From positions 1,637,613-1,701,612 of the forward strand of contig NZ_KK214998.1 in NCBI RefSeq assembly GCF_000633935.1: 64,000 nucleotides of DNA, given 5' to 3'. Position numbers and translations under genes: made by a program. The notes beneath the pieces are model-generated. The model was not told the origin of the DNA. It saw nothing but the letters and a program-made list of their open reading frames with translations, and ran no database searches. Positions 43,053-52,170 of the stretch are shown in pieces. This DNA comes from Ectothiorhodospira haloalkaliphila ATCC 51935. Lineage in GTDB: Bacteria; Pseudomonadota; Gammaproteobacteria; Ectothiorhodospirales; Ectothiorhodospiraceae. Positions within the stretch are counted from its first letter, which is position 1. Each line of letters opens with the position of its first letter.

Positions 43053-44090
43053 TTACGCAAATCTCCCCGCGCACCGGGCACCACATTTTGGACACTGCCC
43101 ATCAGCCCCGACATCTTGCCGGATCACCCGGTAGCCATCCCGCACCACAAGGGCCGCCCCACAGCCACGACACCACGTGGTACTGCCCTCCACATCATGC
43201 ACATTGCCGATATACGCATGCCGCACTCCATTGTCCCGGGCAATGCGTCGCGCCCGTTGCAGGGTGGCCAGGGGCGTGCGGGGCAGGTCGGTCATGCGCC
43301 AGTCCGGGTGAAAGGCACTGAAATGCATGGGCACATCCGGTCCCAGCTCATCCACCACCCAGCGCGTCATCGCCTGTAACTGTTGATCATCATCGTTCCG
43401 ACCGGGAATGAGCAGGGTGGTCAGCTCCAGCCAGATGTCGGTCTCGTGGCGCAGGTAGCGAAGGGTATCCAGCACCGGCTCCAGGTGGCCGCCACAGAGC
43501 TCCCAGTAAAAGGCCTCGTCGAAGGCCTTGAGATCCACATTCACCGCATCCATCGGCGCGAAGAACTCCTCTCGCGCCCCGGGGCTGATATAGCCCGCCG
43601 TCACCGCCACGCTGCGCACCCCCGCCTGATGGCAGGCTCGGGCCGTGTCGGTGGCGTATTCCATGAAGATCACCGGATCGTTGTAGGTGAAGGCCACACT
43701 GGCACAACCCTGATCACGGGCGGCCATGGCCAGTTCCTCAGGTGTGGCCCGGGCCTGCATGATGTCCATCTCCCGCGATTTGCTCATGTCCCAGTTCTGG
43801 CAGAACTTGCAGGCCAGGTTGCAGCCGGCGGTGCCGAAGGAGAGGGTGCGGCTGCCGGGCAGGAAGTGATAAAGGGGCTTTTTCTCGATGGGATCGGCCC
43901 GAAAACCGATGGCCCGACCATGGGTGGTGAGCACGATCCGGCCACGGCTGCGCCCGCGCACGAAGCACAGGCCGCGTTGGCCTTCATGGAGCTTACAGGC
44001 CCGGGGGCACACATCGCACTGCACGCGACCGTCGTCCAATGCATGCCAGTGGCGCGTGGGGAAGGCGGAGGTATCGGGCGTGATCTGCAT
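43053..44090 (-). CDS. amrS: AmmeMemoRadiSam system radical SAM enzyme
   Basis: This 345-residue radical-SAM protein of the AmmeMemoRadiSam type has the cluster Cys in GCNLACKFCQNWDMSKSRE (CX3CX2C) near residue 80. An N-terminal Cys-containing segment (CDVCPRACKLHEGQRGLC) and a C-terminal four-Cys knuckle (CRGC...CPKCGARC) are also present. The product of the system is not established. It is divergent from amrB-amrA across 460 bases. ATG 44090 begins MQITPDTSAF; the in-frame extension of 11 residues upstream is not conserved-looking. Confidence 0.9.
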   Translation of the reverse strand: MQITPDTSAFPTRHWHALDDGRVQCDVCPRACKLHEGQRGLCFVRGRSRGRIVLTTHGRAIGFRADPIEKKPLYHFLPGSRTLSFGTAGCNLACKFCQNWDMSKSREMDIMQARATPEELAMAARDQGCASVAFTYNDPVIFMEYATDTARACHQAGVRSVAVTAGYISPGAREEFFAPMDAVNVDLKAFDEAFYWELCGGHLEPVLDTLRYLRHETDIWLELTTLLIPGRNDDDQQLQAMTRWVVDELGPDVPMHFSAFHPDWRMTDLPRTPLATLQRARRIARDNGVRHAYIGNVHDVEGSTTWCRGCGAALVVRDGYRVIRQDVGADGQCPKCGARCAGRFA

Positions 44091-44550
44091 GTGACCTTTG
44101 ATGCACAAAAAGATAAAAGACAAAGTGAATGTGATATCTCATCCATCACTTTGTGGATGCGTTTTAGAACTTCACCCCGTGCCCAATGAGATCCTATTGC
44201 CAGGATCAAGTTCCCGCCCCGAAAGTTGATGAAAGGCACTATACTCATGCCCTATAGGATTTCCGGTTCGCCTGCACCCTTGTGCAGAAGTGCTTGTACA
44301 TGAATGCAAGGGAATCCTTGCTGTCAATCGCTTGTCACACAATCGTGATATGAGTTTCATGTGACATGCCGAACACAATGCGATATCCCCCTTTGCCGCT
44401 GTAGGTGCGTGCCGACAGCGGCGGTGCCTTTCAAAGGCATGGCTTCATCGGTTTTGCCGTCATCGGCCAAACACACATCAGAGATACAGCAGTATCCGGC
44501 GGTGAAGTCTCCAGGGCGGATATCCAGCCACACAATCTGGAGGAGCCGCC
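44091..44550. promoter_or_regulatory. Intergenic region between amrS and amrB with inverted repeats
   Basis: No gene is seen in these 460 bases, which are less GC-rich than the neighbours. Three perfect inverted repeats stand out. CAAAGTGA...TCACTTTG (44121-44153) lies just upstream of amrS. GCCGCTGT...ACAGCGGC (44395-44422) and TGCCTTT-C-AAAGGCA (44425-44439) are adjacent, about 110-150 bases upstream of amrB. They could be operators or leader hairpins for the divergent promoters. Confidence 0.45.
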
Positions 44551-45351
44551 GTGGACACCATACGCCGCCCCGCTGTCGCGGGTCAGTTCTACCCAGCCGA
44601 GGCCGAGGCCCTGAGGGCATCGGTGCAGTCCTATCTCAATGGTGCCGAGGAGGAGGCCGCCTCAGGCACGTCCCCACCCAAGGCCCTGATCGCCCCCCAT
44701 GCGGGGTACATCTATTCCGGTGGCGTGGCCGGTCGTGCCTATGCCGCGCTCACCCCCGAGCGGGCTGCCCGCATCAAGCGCGTGGTGTTGCTGGGTCCGG
44801 CCCATCGGGTGGGCTTCTACGGCATCGCCGCCCCCAGTGTGGATGCCTTCCAGACCGCCCTGGGCACCGTGCCCGTGGATCAGGACAGCATCGAGCGGGC
44901 GGTGAAGTCCCCCACCGTATTCCGTTTCGATGAGCCACACCGCAATGAACACAGCCTGGAGGTGCAACTGCCCTTCCTGCAGATGCTGCTGGACGATTTC
45001 ACCCTGGTGCCACTCGTGGTGGGCAGTGCCACGGGCGAGGAAGTGGCCAGCGCCCTGGAAGACGTATGGGGCGATGAAGACACCCTGGTGGTGATCAGTT
45101 CCGATCTCAGCCATTACCTGGATTACGACACGGCCCGTCAGGTGGACAGCCGGACGTCGGAAGCCATCAGCCAGTTGAAGGCTGAAGAGGTCAAGCCCGG
45201 TCATGCCTGCGGTTACGTGCCGGTGCAGGGCCTGCTGATCAATGCCCGCAAGCACGGCCTCAAGGGCGAAACGCTGGTCCTGCGCAACTCTGGCGACACC
45301 GCCGGCCCCCGGGAGCAGGTGGTGGGTTATGGAGCCTATGCGTTCAGCTGA
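44551..45351 (+). CDS. amrB: AmmeMemoRadiSam system protein B (MEMO1-like)
   Basis: This 266-residue MEMO family protein resembles class III extradiol dioxygenases but also relates to the human iron-binding protein MEMO1. Family marks are the N-terminal RRPAVAGQFYP, ALIAPHAGYIYSGGVAGRAY, VVLLGPAHRVGFYG, FDEPHRNEHSLEVQLPFLQ and LVVISSDLSHYLDYDTAR, all with conserved metal-type His/Asp. It starts at GTG 44551 behind GGAGGAG. The AmrA gene overlaps its end by 23 bases. Confidence 0.92.
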   Translation: MDTIRRPAVAGQFYPAEAEALRASVQSYLNGAEEEAASGTSPPKALIAPHAGYIYSGGVAGRAYAALTPERAARIKRVVLLGPAHRVGFYGIAAPSVDAFQTALGTVPVDQDSIERAVKSPTVFRFDEPHRNEHSLEVQLPFLQMLLDDFTLVPLVVGSATGEEVASALEDVWGDEDTLVVISSDLSHYLDYDTARQVDSRTSEAISQLKAEEVKPGHACGYVPVQGLLINARKHGLKGETLVLRNSGDTAGPREQVVGYGAYAFS

Positions 45352-45901
45352 GCTGGACCCTGCCGAGCATCAGTTGCTGTTCCAGGTGGCCCGTCGCGCC
45401 GTCAGTGGCGCCCAGCCAGCGATCCCCGCCCAGCGGGCATCGCTTTCAAAGCGCCTGCTGACGCCCGCGGCCACCTTCGTGACCCTGCATCACCGATCCG
45501 CCCTGCGCGGGTGCATTGGCACCCTGGAGCCCCACCGCCCCCTCGTGGACGATGTGGCCCACAATGCCTGGTCGGCCGCCTTCCGCGATCCCCGTTTTCC
45601 ACCCCTGCCACAAGCTCAGGCGCCGGAAGTGGCGTTGTCCATCTCCATTCTGGGCCCCAGCGAACCCCTGGACGTGGAGAACGAGGACATCCTGCTGCAG
45701 AGCCTGCGCCCCGGCATGGACGGCGTGATCCTTGAGGACGGCCCCCATCGCTCCACCTTCCTGCCCGCCGTGTGGGAGCAACTGCCGCAACCGGCCGAGT
45801 TCATGGCCGCCCTGCGCCGCAAGGCCGGCCTGCCCGCAAACCACTGGTCCGACACCCTGAACCTGTGGCGCTATACCGTGGCAGTGCTTGAGGAGCCATA
45901 A
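45329..45901 (+). CDS. amrA: AmmeMemoRadiSam system protein A (AMMECR1-like)
   Basis: This 190-residue AMMECR1-domain protein has the diagnostic LRGCIGTLEP motif near residue 58, then DVAHNAWSAAFRDPRFPPL and SILGPSEPL. Its biochemical role is unknown. It is coupled to amrB by overlap. ATG 45329 is chosen over ATG 45338 because only the former leaves normal space to a purine-rich sequence upstream. Confidence 0.9.
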   Translation: MEPMRSAELDPAEHQLLFQVARRAVSGAQPAIPAQRASLSKRLLTPAATFVTLHHRSALRGCIGTLEPHRPLVDDVAHNAWSAAFRDPRFPPLPQAQAPEVALSISILGPSEPLDVENEDILLQSLRPGMDGVILEDGPHRSTFLPAVWEQLPQPAEFMAALRRKAGLPANHWSDTLNLWRYTVAVLEEP

Positions 45902-45920
45902 CTGATGGGCCCCCTGAACG

Positions 45921-45954
45921 GCGAGCGCGCCCCCTTGGCGCGCCGCCCCTTTTG
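45921..45954 (+). terminator. Probable intrinsic terminator after amrA
   Basis: A GC-rich hairpin (GCGCGCC / GGCGCGC, 5-base loop, 45925-45943) is followed by CCCCTTTT. It lies 20 bases after amrA and before the tRNA promoter. Confidence 0.6.
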
Positions 45955-46003
45955 GGCTATTCTCCGCCCTCCCATCGGACCGCTCCCAAACCGGTCCCTG
46001 GGT

Positions 46004-46014
46004 TATGCTAGAAT
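46004..46014 (+). promoter_or_regulatory. Probable promoter -10 of the tRNA-Arg locus
   Basis: TATGCTAGAAT lies 10-20 bases before the truncated tRNA copy at 46024, the usual place for a strong stable-RNA -10. The -35 is not clear. It precedes the truncated copy; the intact tRNA begins 104 bases farther on and presumably relies on read-through. Confidence 0.5.
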
Positions 46015-46023
46015 CCCCGCAAA

Positions 46024-46066
46024 GCGCCCGTAGCTCAGCTGGATAGAGTACTGCCCTCCGAAGGCA
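46024..46066 (+). pseudogene. tRNA-Arg(CCG) fragment, 5' half
   Basis: These 43 bases are identical to the 5' part of the intact tRNA-Arg at 46128, through the anticodon loop and most of the 3' side of the anticodon stem. After AAGGCA the sequence departs (ACACTCAGGGG...) and does not form a T arm. It is separated from the intact copy by 61 unrelated bases. It is best read as the left-over half of an older recombination event at this attachment site. Confidence 0.85.
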
Positions 46067-46127
46067 ACACTCAGGGGCCAAATGGGCACAACAGCTAGCA
46101 TTCAATTTCGAGTACCATACGCATCAC

Positions 46128-46204
46128 GCGCCCGTAGCTCAGCTGGATAGAGTACTGCCCTCCGAAGGCAGGGGTCGCAGGTTCGAATCCTGCCGGGCGC
46201 GCCA
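46128..46204 (+). tRNA. tRNA-Arg (anticodon CCG)
   Basis: A complete 77-base cloverleaf with encoded CCA. Acceptor arms are GCGCCCG / CGGGCGC. The D arm is GCTCAGCTGGATAGAGT. The anticodon stem CTGCC / GGCAG holds loop CTCCGAA (anticodon CCG, decoding CGG). The T arm is GCAGGTTCGAATCCTGC. A hairpin with T7 follows at about 46217-46255. The 3' half serves as the attachment sequence of the island downstream. Confidence 0.97.
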
Positions 46205-46308
46205 TAAAATAGATAACAAAAACAGCCGCTTGCAGGTTATCCTGGGCGGCTTTTTTTGGCCCTGAATTGGGTGATTGAGGCGCCGTGTTACCGATATGTT
46301 ACTGTAAT
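46167..46308 (+). repeat. attL-like direct repeat (tRNA-Arg 3' half plus flank)
   Basis: The first 42 bases (46167-46208) are identical to 56640-56681. The remaining 100 bases, containing the tRNA terminator hairpin and two GTTAC boxes, match 56682-56781 imperfectly (roughly 85% by eye). This is the left boundary of a 10.47-kb segment. Confidence 0.88.
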
Positions 46309-46599
46309 CAGGGCGGAAGAAGCTGGCAATGACTGATCCTCATGGGCACCCCTCCCTCCTTTTTCCAAAATTCCCCCTTTTTGGGCGTGTGCCCAGAATG
46401 TGCCCTCGCCCAAGCAGCCAGCATTGCAAACCCCGGTTGAAATGAGCATTGGCTGCGTCCAGGCACACCTGGAGACTCTATCGGCTCCGCCACCCCAACA
46501 CTCTGCGCGTCCTTCAGTTCCCCGAATTGATGAGATAGGCTAACGAGCCAAAACGGTCGCCCGGCGCGACCACCTCCACCGCAAAGGGACCCGCAGCCC

Positions 46600-49023
46600 A
46601 TGATCCTCACCCTCAACCAGCTTGAGCGGCACCTGTTCAGGGCCGCTGATATCCTGCGCGGGCGCATGGATGCCTCCGAGTTCAAGGAGTACATCTTTGG
46701 CATGCTCTTCCTGAAGCGCTGTTCGGACGTCTTCGAGCAGCGCCGGGAGGAGGTGCGTGATCAACTCAAACAAGCGGGCGCAGGCGAGAGCGATATCCTC
46801 CGGCAGATCGAGGCCCCCGACTGGTACCGCGCCACCTTCTATGTGCCACCCCAGTCCCGCTGGTCGCACCTGCTGAACGAGGCCCACCAGGGTGTGGGCA
46901 GCGCGCTCAACAAGGCGCTGGGTGGCCTGGAGGAACACAACCCCAGCCTGGCCGGGGTGCTGGAGCACATCGACTTCACCCGCAAGGTGGGCTCCACCAC
47001 CCTGCCGGACAAGAAGCTCCGGGACCTGATCGTTCACTTCAGCGAATACCGCCTGCGCAACGAGGACTTCGAGTTCCCCGACCTGCTCGGCGCCGCCTAC
47101 GAGTATCTGATCCGCGACTTCGCCGATTCCGCCGGCAAGAAGGGCGGCGAGTTCTACACCCCGCGCCCAGTGGTCCGCATGATGGTGCGGCTGATGAACC
47201 CCCAGGAGGGGCACAGCGTCTACGACCCCTGCATGGGGTCCGGGGGTATGCTGATCCTCGCCAAGGAATACCTGGAAGAGCAGGGCGGCAATCCGCGCCT
47301 TCTCAACCTGTTCGGCCAGGAGGCCTCCGGCTCGGTCTGGGCCATCGCCAAGATGAACATGCTGCTGCACGGCGTGAATAGCGCCGACCTGCGCAACGAT
47401 GACACCCTCACCGATCCAGCCCACGTGGAGGGCGGCGAACTCAAGCGCTTCGACCGCATCCTCACCAATCCGCCGTTCTCCATCGGCTACACCGCCAGCC
47501 CGCACTTCCCCGAGCGCTTCCACTACGGCAGCGTGCCGGAGGGGGCCAAGAAGGCCGACCTGATGTTCCTGCAGCACATGGTGGCCTGCCTCAAGTCCGA
47601 TGGCCGCCTGGCCACCGTCATGCCCCACGGCGTGCTATTCCGGGGTGGTGACGAGAAGCGCATCCGTGCTGGTTTGCTGGAGGATGATCTGGTGGAGGCG
47701 GTGATCGGCCTGGCGCCCAATCTCTTTTACGGAACCGGCATCCCCGCCAGCATGCTGGTGCTGCGGGCCAAGGGGGCCAAGCCCGACGAACGCCAGGGCC
47801 AGGTGCTGTTCATCAACGCCGACCGGGAATTCTTTGAAGGCCGCGCCCAGAACCATCTGCTGCCGGAGCACATCGAGAAGATCGCCAGCACCTACGACGC
47901 CTTTGAGGACGTGCCCGGCTTCGCCCGGGTGGTGCCGGTTTCGGAGTTGCGGGACAACGACTACAACCTCAACATCCGCCGCTACGCCGACAACACCCCG
48001 CCGCCGGAACCCCAGGATGTCCGCGCCCACCTCAAGGGTGGCGTACCGGTGGCCGAGATCGACGCCAAGCGCCCGCTTTTTGATGCCCAGGGCCTCGACC
48101 CCCTGGGGCTATTCACCCCGAGGGCAGATGACCCCGACTATGTGGACTTCGCCGAGCCCCTGACCGAAAAGCGAGACCTCAAACCCGCCATCGAGGCCGA
48201 TGCCGGTCTCACCGCCAAGGAAGCCCGCGTGATGGCCGCTTTCGAGGCTTGGTGGACCGAGCACGGTGGCAGCATCACCGGCCTGTCCGGCAATGGGGGC
48301 CGCCTCACCCAACTGCGGGACGAACTGCTGGGCAGTTTCTCGTCAGCCCTGGAACCCACCGCCATGCTGGACCGTTTCGCGGTGCGGGGCATCATTGCCG
48401 GCTTCTGGTTCGACAACAAGAACGAGTTCCGCACCCTGCAGGCCCGGGGCTGCCTGGGGGTGGTGGACGCCTGGCGCACCGCCATCGTGAGCCTTTTGGA
48501 AGACGAGCAGAGCAAGGCCAATCCCCTCGACCACCGTTTGGTCCACTTCCTGATGGAGGACTATGTGGCGGAACTGGAAGAACTGACCGCCCGCAAGGCG
48601 GAACTGGATGCCTGCATCAAGGCCGCCGAGGCCAGGCCCGACGGTGATGACGGCGACGAGGTGGAATCCGACAACGGCGAGGACGACGATGCCCCTACGG
48701 CGGAGCAGATCAAGGCCTGGAAGAGCGAGCGCACCCAGGTCAGGAAGCAGCACAAGGCCAAGGTGGCCAGCTTCGAGGCACACCTCAACGCCGCCGTGGA
48801 CGCCCTGGACGAGCCGGCCGCCGCCGAACTGGTGGGCACCGTCCTGCACAACGACCTCAAGGGCATTCTGGAGCGCTACATCCGCCAGCAGCGCCAACAG
48901 GTGATCGCGGCGTTCGAAACCTGGTGGGACAAGTATCGGGTGACACTGGCCGATATCGAGGCGGAGCGCGATGCCGCCGCCAAGGAGTTGCAGCAGTATC
49001 TGGAGGGGCTGGGGTATGTATAA
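46600..49023 (+). CDS. hsdM: Type I restriction-modification system, DNA methyltransferase subunit
   Basis: This 807-residue N6-adenine methyltransferase subunit has an HsdM N-terminal helical domain (residues 5-140), SAM motif [12 protein letters not shown] (near 208) and catalytic motif [12 protein letters not shown] (near 287). The C-terminal 300 residues exceed the usual 500-residue HsdM. They include an acidic linker ([17 protein letters not shown]) and coiled-coil stretches, as in the longer HsdM subclass. Its stop overlaps the hsdS start by 8 bases. It methylates the HsdS-chosen site and joins HsdR for cleavage. Confidence 0.95.
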   Translation: MILTLNQLERHLFRAADILRGRMDASEFKEYIFGMLFLKRCSDVFEQRREEVRDQLKQAGAGESDILRQIEAPDWYRATFYVPPQSRWSHLLNEAHQGVGSALNKALGGLEEHNPSLAGVLEHIDFTRKVGSTTLPDKKLRDLIVHFSEYRLRNEDFEFPDLLGAAYEYLIRDFADSAGKKGGEFYTPRPVVRMMVRLMNPQEGHSVYDPCMGSGGMLILAKEYLEEQGGNPRLLNLFGQEASGSVWAIAKMNMLLHGVNSADLRNDDTLTDPAHVEGGELKRFDRILTNPPFSIGYTASPHFPERFHYGSVPEGAKKADLMFLQHMVACLKSDGRLATVMPHGVLFRGGDEKRIRAGLLEDDLVEAVIGLAPNLFYGTGIPASMLVLRAKGAKPDERQGQVLFINADREFFEGRAQNHLLPEHIEKIASTYDAFEDVPGFARVVPVSELRDNDYNLNIRRYADNTPPPEPQDVRAHLKGGVPVAEIDAKRPLFDAQGLDPLGLFTPRADDPDYVDFAEPLTEKRDLKPAIEADAGLTAKEARVMAAFEAWWTEHGGSITGLSGNGGRLTQLRDELLGSFSSALEPTAMLDRFAVRGIIAGFWFDNKNEFRTLQARGCLGVVDAWRTAIVSLLEDEQSKANPLDHRLVHFLMEDYVAELEELTARKAELDACIKAAEARPDGDDGDEVESDNGEDDDAPTAEQIKAWKSERTQVRKQHKAKVASFEAHLNAAVDALDEPAAAELVGTVLHNDLKGILERYIRQQRQQVIAAFETWWDKYRVTLADIEAERDAAAKELQQYLEGLGYV

Positions 49024-50362
49024 GGATCGGTTACCCGAGGAATGGGATTCTGCGCCACTTCGTGAGCTGGTTGATCCGAACCGAAGAATCACTTATGGCA
49101 TAGTGCAGCCTGGTGAGTGGCAGGAGCCAGGAAAAGGTGTTCCTCTGATTCGCGGGCAAGACTATAGCTCAGGTGAGGTTGCTGTCGAAAACCTCAGATA
49201 TGTGCATGAGAACATTGCATCAAAATATACCCGCTCAACAGTAAAGGCAGGAGACATCCTTTTATCTATCGTTGGATATGTTGGGTTGTGCGCTATCGTG
49301 CCTAAGTCAGCAGAAGGCGCCAACATAACGCAGACAACTGCCAGGGTGTCACCTTCAGGCAATATACACAGTGGCTACCTCGCCCACTACTTCAGGTCGC
49401 CGGATTTCAAAGAGGAAGTCAAGAAATATACAAAAGGCTCAGCGCAGCCTGGGCTCAACCTAGATGATGTTGAGAAAATGGTTGTGAGGAGGCCCCAAGC
49501 CTTGGGCGAACAAATAACCATCGCCCGTATCCTCGACACCCTCGACACCCAAATCCTGAAAACCGAGGCGCTGATCGCCAAGCTGGAGAAGGTCAAGGAG
49601 GGCCTGCTCCACGACCTGCTGACCCGCGGCATCGACGAGAACGGCCAGCTCCGCCCCAGCCCCGAGCAGGCGCCGGAGCTTTACAAGGATTCGCCGCTGG
49701 GGTTGATTCCGAGGGAGTGGGGTGTTGGCTCGTTGGGTGATCTGTCAGAAATTGTTAGCGGGGTTACACTCGGAGGTAAGTCAGGAAGTAGTTCTTGGCC
49801 ACTGGTGCCTTACCTGCGGGTGGCGAACGTTCAGGATGGCTATTTCGATCTTTCCGAGGTAAAGCTAATTAGGGTGAGTTCTGTAGATATTGAAAAGTAT
49901 CGACTCCTGCCAGGTGATGTTCTTATGAATGAAGGAGGCGATTTCGACAAGCTTGGTAGGGGGTCACTGTGGCAAGGCCAGATAGGTCTTTGTATCCATC
50001 AAAATCATGTGTTCCGTGTCCGCGCCAATCCAAGCATATTAAACCCTCACTTCCTAACGGCTTTCTCATCATCGGCGATGGGGAAAAGTTACTTTATTAG
50101 ATCATCGAAGCAGAGCACCAACTTAGCCTCAATAAATTCAACACAGTTGAAAGATTTTCAGATCCCACTGCCAGCCAAGGCTGAACAAGAGCTCATAGTG
50201 ACAGAGCTACGGATAATGGCTTCAAAAATGGAGTCCGAGAAAAGTTTACTGGATAAGTTGATCACCCAAAAAACCGGCCTAATGAACGACCTCCTCACCG
50301 GCCACGTCCGAGTCACCCCGCTGCTCGGCCAGGCCCAGACCCCCACCCCCACCCCGGCATAA
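49016..50362 (+). CDS. hsdS: Type I restriction-modification system, specificity subunit
   Basis: This 448-residue HsdS has two target recognition domains (about residues 10-165 and 240-415). They are separated by conserved helical spacers with the repeat [39 protein letters not shown], and the second spacer ends [11 protein letters not shown]. The TRDs are visibly AT-richer than the spacers and than hsdM or hsdR, as expected if TRDs are exchanged between strains. ATG 49016 lies within the hsdM stop region behind GGAGGGGCTGGGG. Confidence 0.93.
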   Translation: MYKDRLPEEWDSAPLRELVDPNRRITYGIVQPGEWQEPGKGVPLIRGQDYSSGEVAVENLRYVHENIASKYTRSTVKAGDILLSIVGYVGLCAIVPKSAEGANITQTTARVSPSGNIHSGYLAHYFRSPDFKEEVKKYTKGSAQPGLNLDDVEKMVVRRPQALGEQITIARILDTLDTQILKTEALIAKLEKVKEGLLHDLLTRGIDENGQLRPSPEQAPELYKDSPLGLIPREWGVGSLGDLSEIVSGVTLGGKSGSSSWPLVPYLRVANVQDGYFDLSEVKLIRVSSVDIEKYRLLPGDVLMNEGGDFDKLGRGSLWQGQIGLCIHQNHVFRVRANPSILNPHFLTAFSSSAMGKSYFIRSSKQSTNLASINSTQLKDFQIPLPAKAEQELIVTELRIMASKMESEKSLLDKLITQKTGLMNDLLTGHVRVTPLLGQAQTPTPTPA

Positions 50363-50407
50363 ACAGAAACGCCCACAACATCAGGCCCGCATCGCTCAGG
50401 GAACCCC

Positions 50408-50503
50408 ATGGCCACTTTTGACAGCACCAAACGCTCGCTACCCGACCTACTCAGGGACATCACCACCGGCAAGATCCAGCTCCCCGATTTCCAGCGCGGT
50501 TGA
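50408..50503 (+). pseudogene. DUF262 (GmrSD N-terminal) relic
   Basis: A 31-codon frame encodes MATFDSTKRSLPDLLRDI and ends IQLPDFQRG, the conserved start of DUF262 proteins, where a Trp normally follows. Here TGG appears as TGA and no further DUF262 sequence follows. This looks like the stump of a GmrSD-type or other DUF262 nuclease gene. Confidence 0.72.
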
Positions 50504-50588
50504 TCGTCAACCCCCGGATGACACTTGGCCGACGAGGGGGGTATCATGAACGGACAGATCCAAACCACAGAGACAGGGAAGGCAATTC

Positions 50589-51176
50589 ATGAACGTATCG
50601 ATCCCCGACTGGACGGCGGAAGGGGTTTTGCCGCCGGTGGATGCTGGCGATCCGACTTCCTTGAATCGCTCACCTTATCATGTGTCGCTGCTCGATCTCG
50701 TGGAGCATTTCGGTACATCAAAAGAGCGTATCAGGATACTGGACGGCTTCCTTCGCTACCGGAGTGGCCTGCATGAGGCAGGATTGATACAAGGGTTCCA
50801 GTGGCTGGATGGGAGCTATATGGAGCACGTCGAAGCGATAGAAAAACGATCGCCGAATGATATCGATGTGGTCAGTTTCATTGAGTTCCCGTCAGGGATG
50901 AGCGAGATGGAAATCAAGACCCATTATTCCGATATCATAGGGCTCACCAGAAACAGCAGGACGTTGATCAAAAGACAATTGATGGTAGACGCCTTCATGG
51001 TTCCGCTCAATAGGGCGTCCAGCGTTGATTTGGTGGCATTGAGCACCTACTGGTACGGCGTCTGGTCTCATCGAAGAGACAGAGCATGGAAGGGATTCAT
51101 TCAGGTGTCTCTGATGCCGGATCATGCAGCAAGGGCGCGTCTTGACTCCCTTATGGGTCAGGAGGAAAACGTATGA
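50589..51176 (+). CDS. Nucleotidyltransferase-like protein (DUF6932-type), first gene of a two-gene module
   Basis: This 195-residue protein has a motif set that resembles minimal nucleotidyltransferases: FQWLDGSYMEHVE (Gly-Ser near residues 75-76), then RSPNDIDVVSFIEFP (Asp91 and Asp93). I recall similar patterns in DUF6932 proteins but cannot verify the match. The ribosome site AGGGAAGG precedes ATG 50589. It overlaps the next gene by ATGA. Base composition is AT-richer than the flanking hsd genes, suggesting separate origin. Members of such pairs often act as toxin/antitoxin or defence modules; that role is inference. Confidence 0.7.
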   Translation: MNVSIPDWTAEGVLPPVDAGDPTSLNRSPYHVSLLDLVEHFGTSKERIRILDGFLRYRSGLHEAGLIQGFQWLDGSYMEHVEAIEKRSPNDIDVVSFIEFPSGMSEMEIKTHYSDIIGLTRNSRTLIKRQLMVDAFMVPLNRASSVDLVALSTYWYGVWSHRRDRAWKGFIQVSLMPDHAARARLDSLMGQEENV

Positions 51177-52108
51177 ATCAGCAGGAGTATATTGACCTTC
51201 AAGCCGAGTGCAATACGCTCAGGGGTATGTTGGCTGGAATCCCTGAAGACCGGGTACTTTCCAGAGCCAGCCTGGAGCTTCGGCTTGAAGAACTCGAAGA
51301 AAGATTAGCGGACTCTTCTGCCCTGGAACAAGAGCCCGTTAAGGCAGTGCTGACATTCAGCGGCCGTCCGGTGTCGGGTTCTAAGGGGGTTCTGGCTGCC
51401 TTCGCCGCTAAGGCACTGTCTGCTTTTTCGGAAGCCATTACCGCTGTCGGCGCCTCCCATCACGCTACATTGGCACCGACAGGACCCGTGCCTAATCGCG
51501 ATCAGTATCAGATGATGATCACCGGTACCGCTCGCGGCTCATTCGGCTTTCAGCTTCAGGAATCGTCGGCACAACTGGAGTTTTATCAGGACAGCACTGT
51601 AGCCAAGGCGCTGGAAGCAACCCGCAGCTTGCTTGATGGAAGTATTGGCGTAGATGATGAGCAACTCGCTGAAGCAGCCGCTGATATGGATCAGCGCGCC
51701 CTGGACAAGATCCGAGGCTTTGTCAGCATCCTGAATGACCATGATGCCACCTGCTCCTTGATGCATGCAGACAAGTCATTTAGTTTCAGGAACTCGGGGC
51801 AAGTCCGGCGCAGCCTGGAGCGACTGAGCCAGGAGTATCTTTCCGAAAGCGAACAGGCTCTTTCGATCAGATTCGGTGGTGCTTTGCCTCATAAGGGAAG
51901 TTGTGAATTTCAGATCGAAGACAGCAAGGAGTGGCTGACGGCAAAGATTGGCCCAGGTGTTGAAAACCCGGACGCCATCAACGACCACCGTAATGAAATG
52001 GTCGAGGCAAAGATGCTGATCACCCAAGCCGGACGGGGCAGGCCCCGCTACAAGCTTCTGGAGTTACCTCGTTGGGCAACGGGTGATCCGAAGGTGGCTG
52101 AACCGTAA
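51173..52108 (+). CDS. Hypothetical protein, partner of the nucleotidyltransferase-like gene
   Basis: I do not recognise this 311-residue soluble protein. A charged helix (LSRASLELRLEELEERLADS, near residues 28-47) could form a coiled coil. A mixed segment with PVSGSKGVLAAFAAKALSAFSEAI follows, and the C-terminus ends KVAEP. No catalytic motif stands out. It overlaps the preceding gene by ATGA, so the two are made together. The pair sits between hsdS and hsdR, where additional defence genes often lodge. Confidence 0.65.
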   Translation: MNQQEYIDLQAECNTLRGMLAGIPEDRVLSRASLELRLEELEERLADSSALEQEPVKAVLTFSGRPVSGSKGVLAAFAAKALSAFSEAITAVGASHHATLAPTGPVPNRDQYQMMITGTARGSFGFQLQESSAQLEFYQDSTVAKALEATRSLLDGSIGVDDEQLAEAAADMDQRALDKIRGFVSILNDHDATCSLMHADKSFSFRNSGQVRRSLERLSQEYLSESEQALSIRFGGALPHKGSCEFQIEDSKEWLTAKIGPGVENPDAINDHRNEMVEAKMLITQAGRGRPRYKLLELPRWATGDPKVAEP

Positions 52109-52170
52109 GGCAGATTCATCACACTTTGGAGCTACGGCTTAGCACTTCTGCAAGCCGATGCTTGAGCGGG

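Noticed and set aside
46308..46703. Leftward 131-residue frame upstream of and overlapping hsdM
   Set aside because: Overlaps the conserved HsdM N-terminus, no ribosome site and no recognisable domain; possible integrase remnant was considered but not supported.
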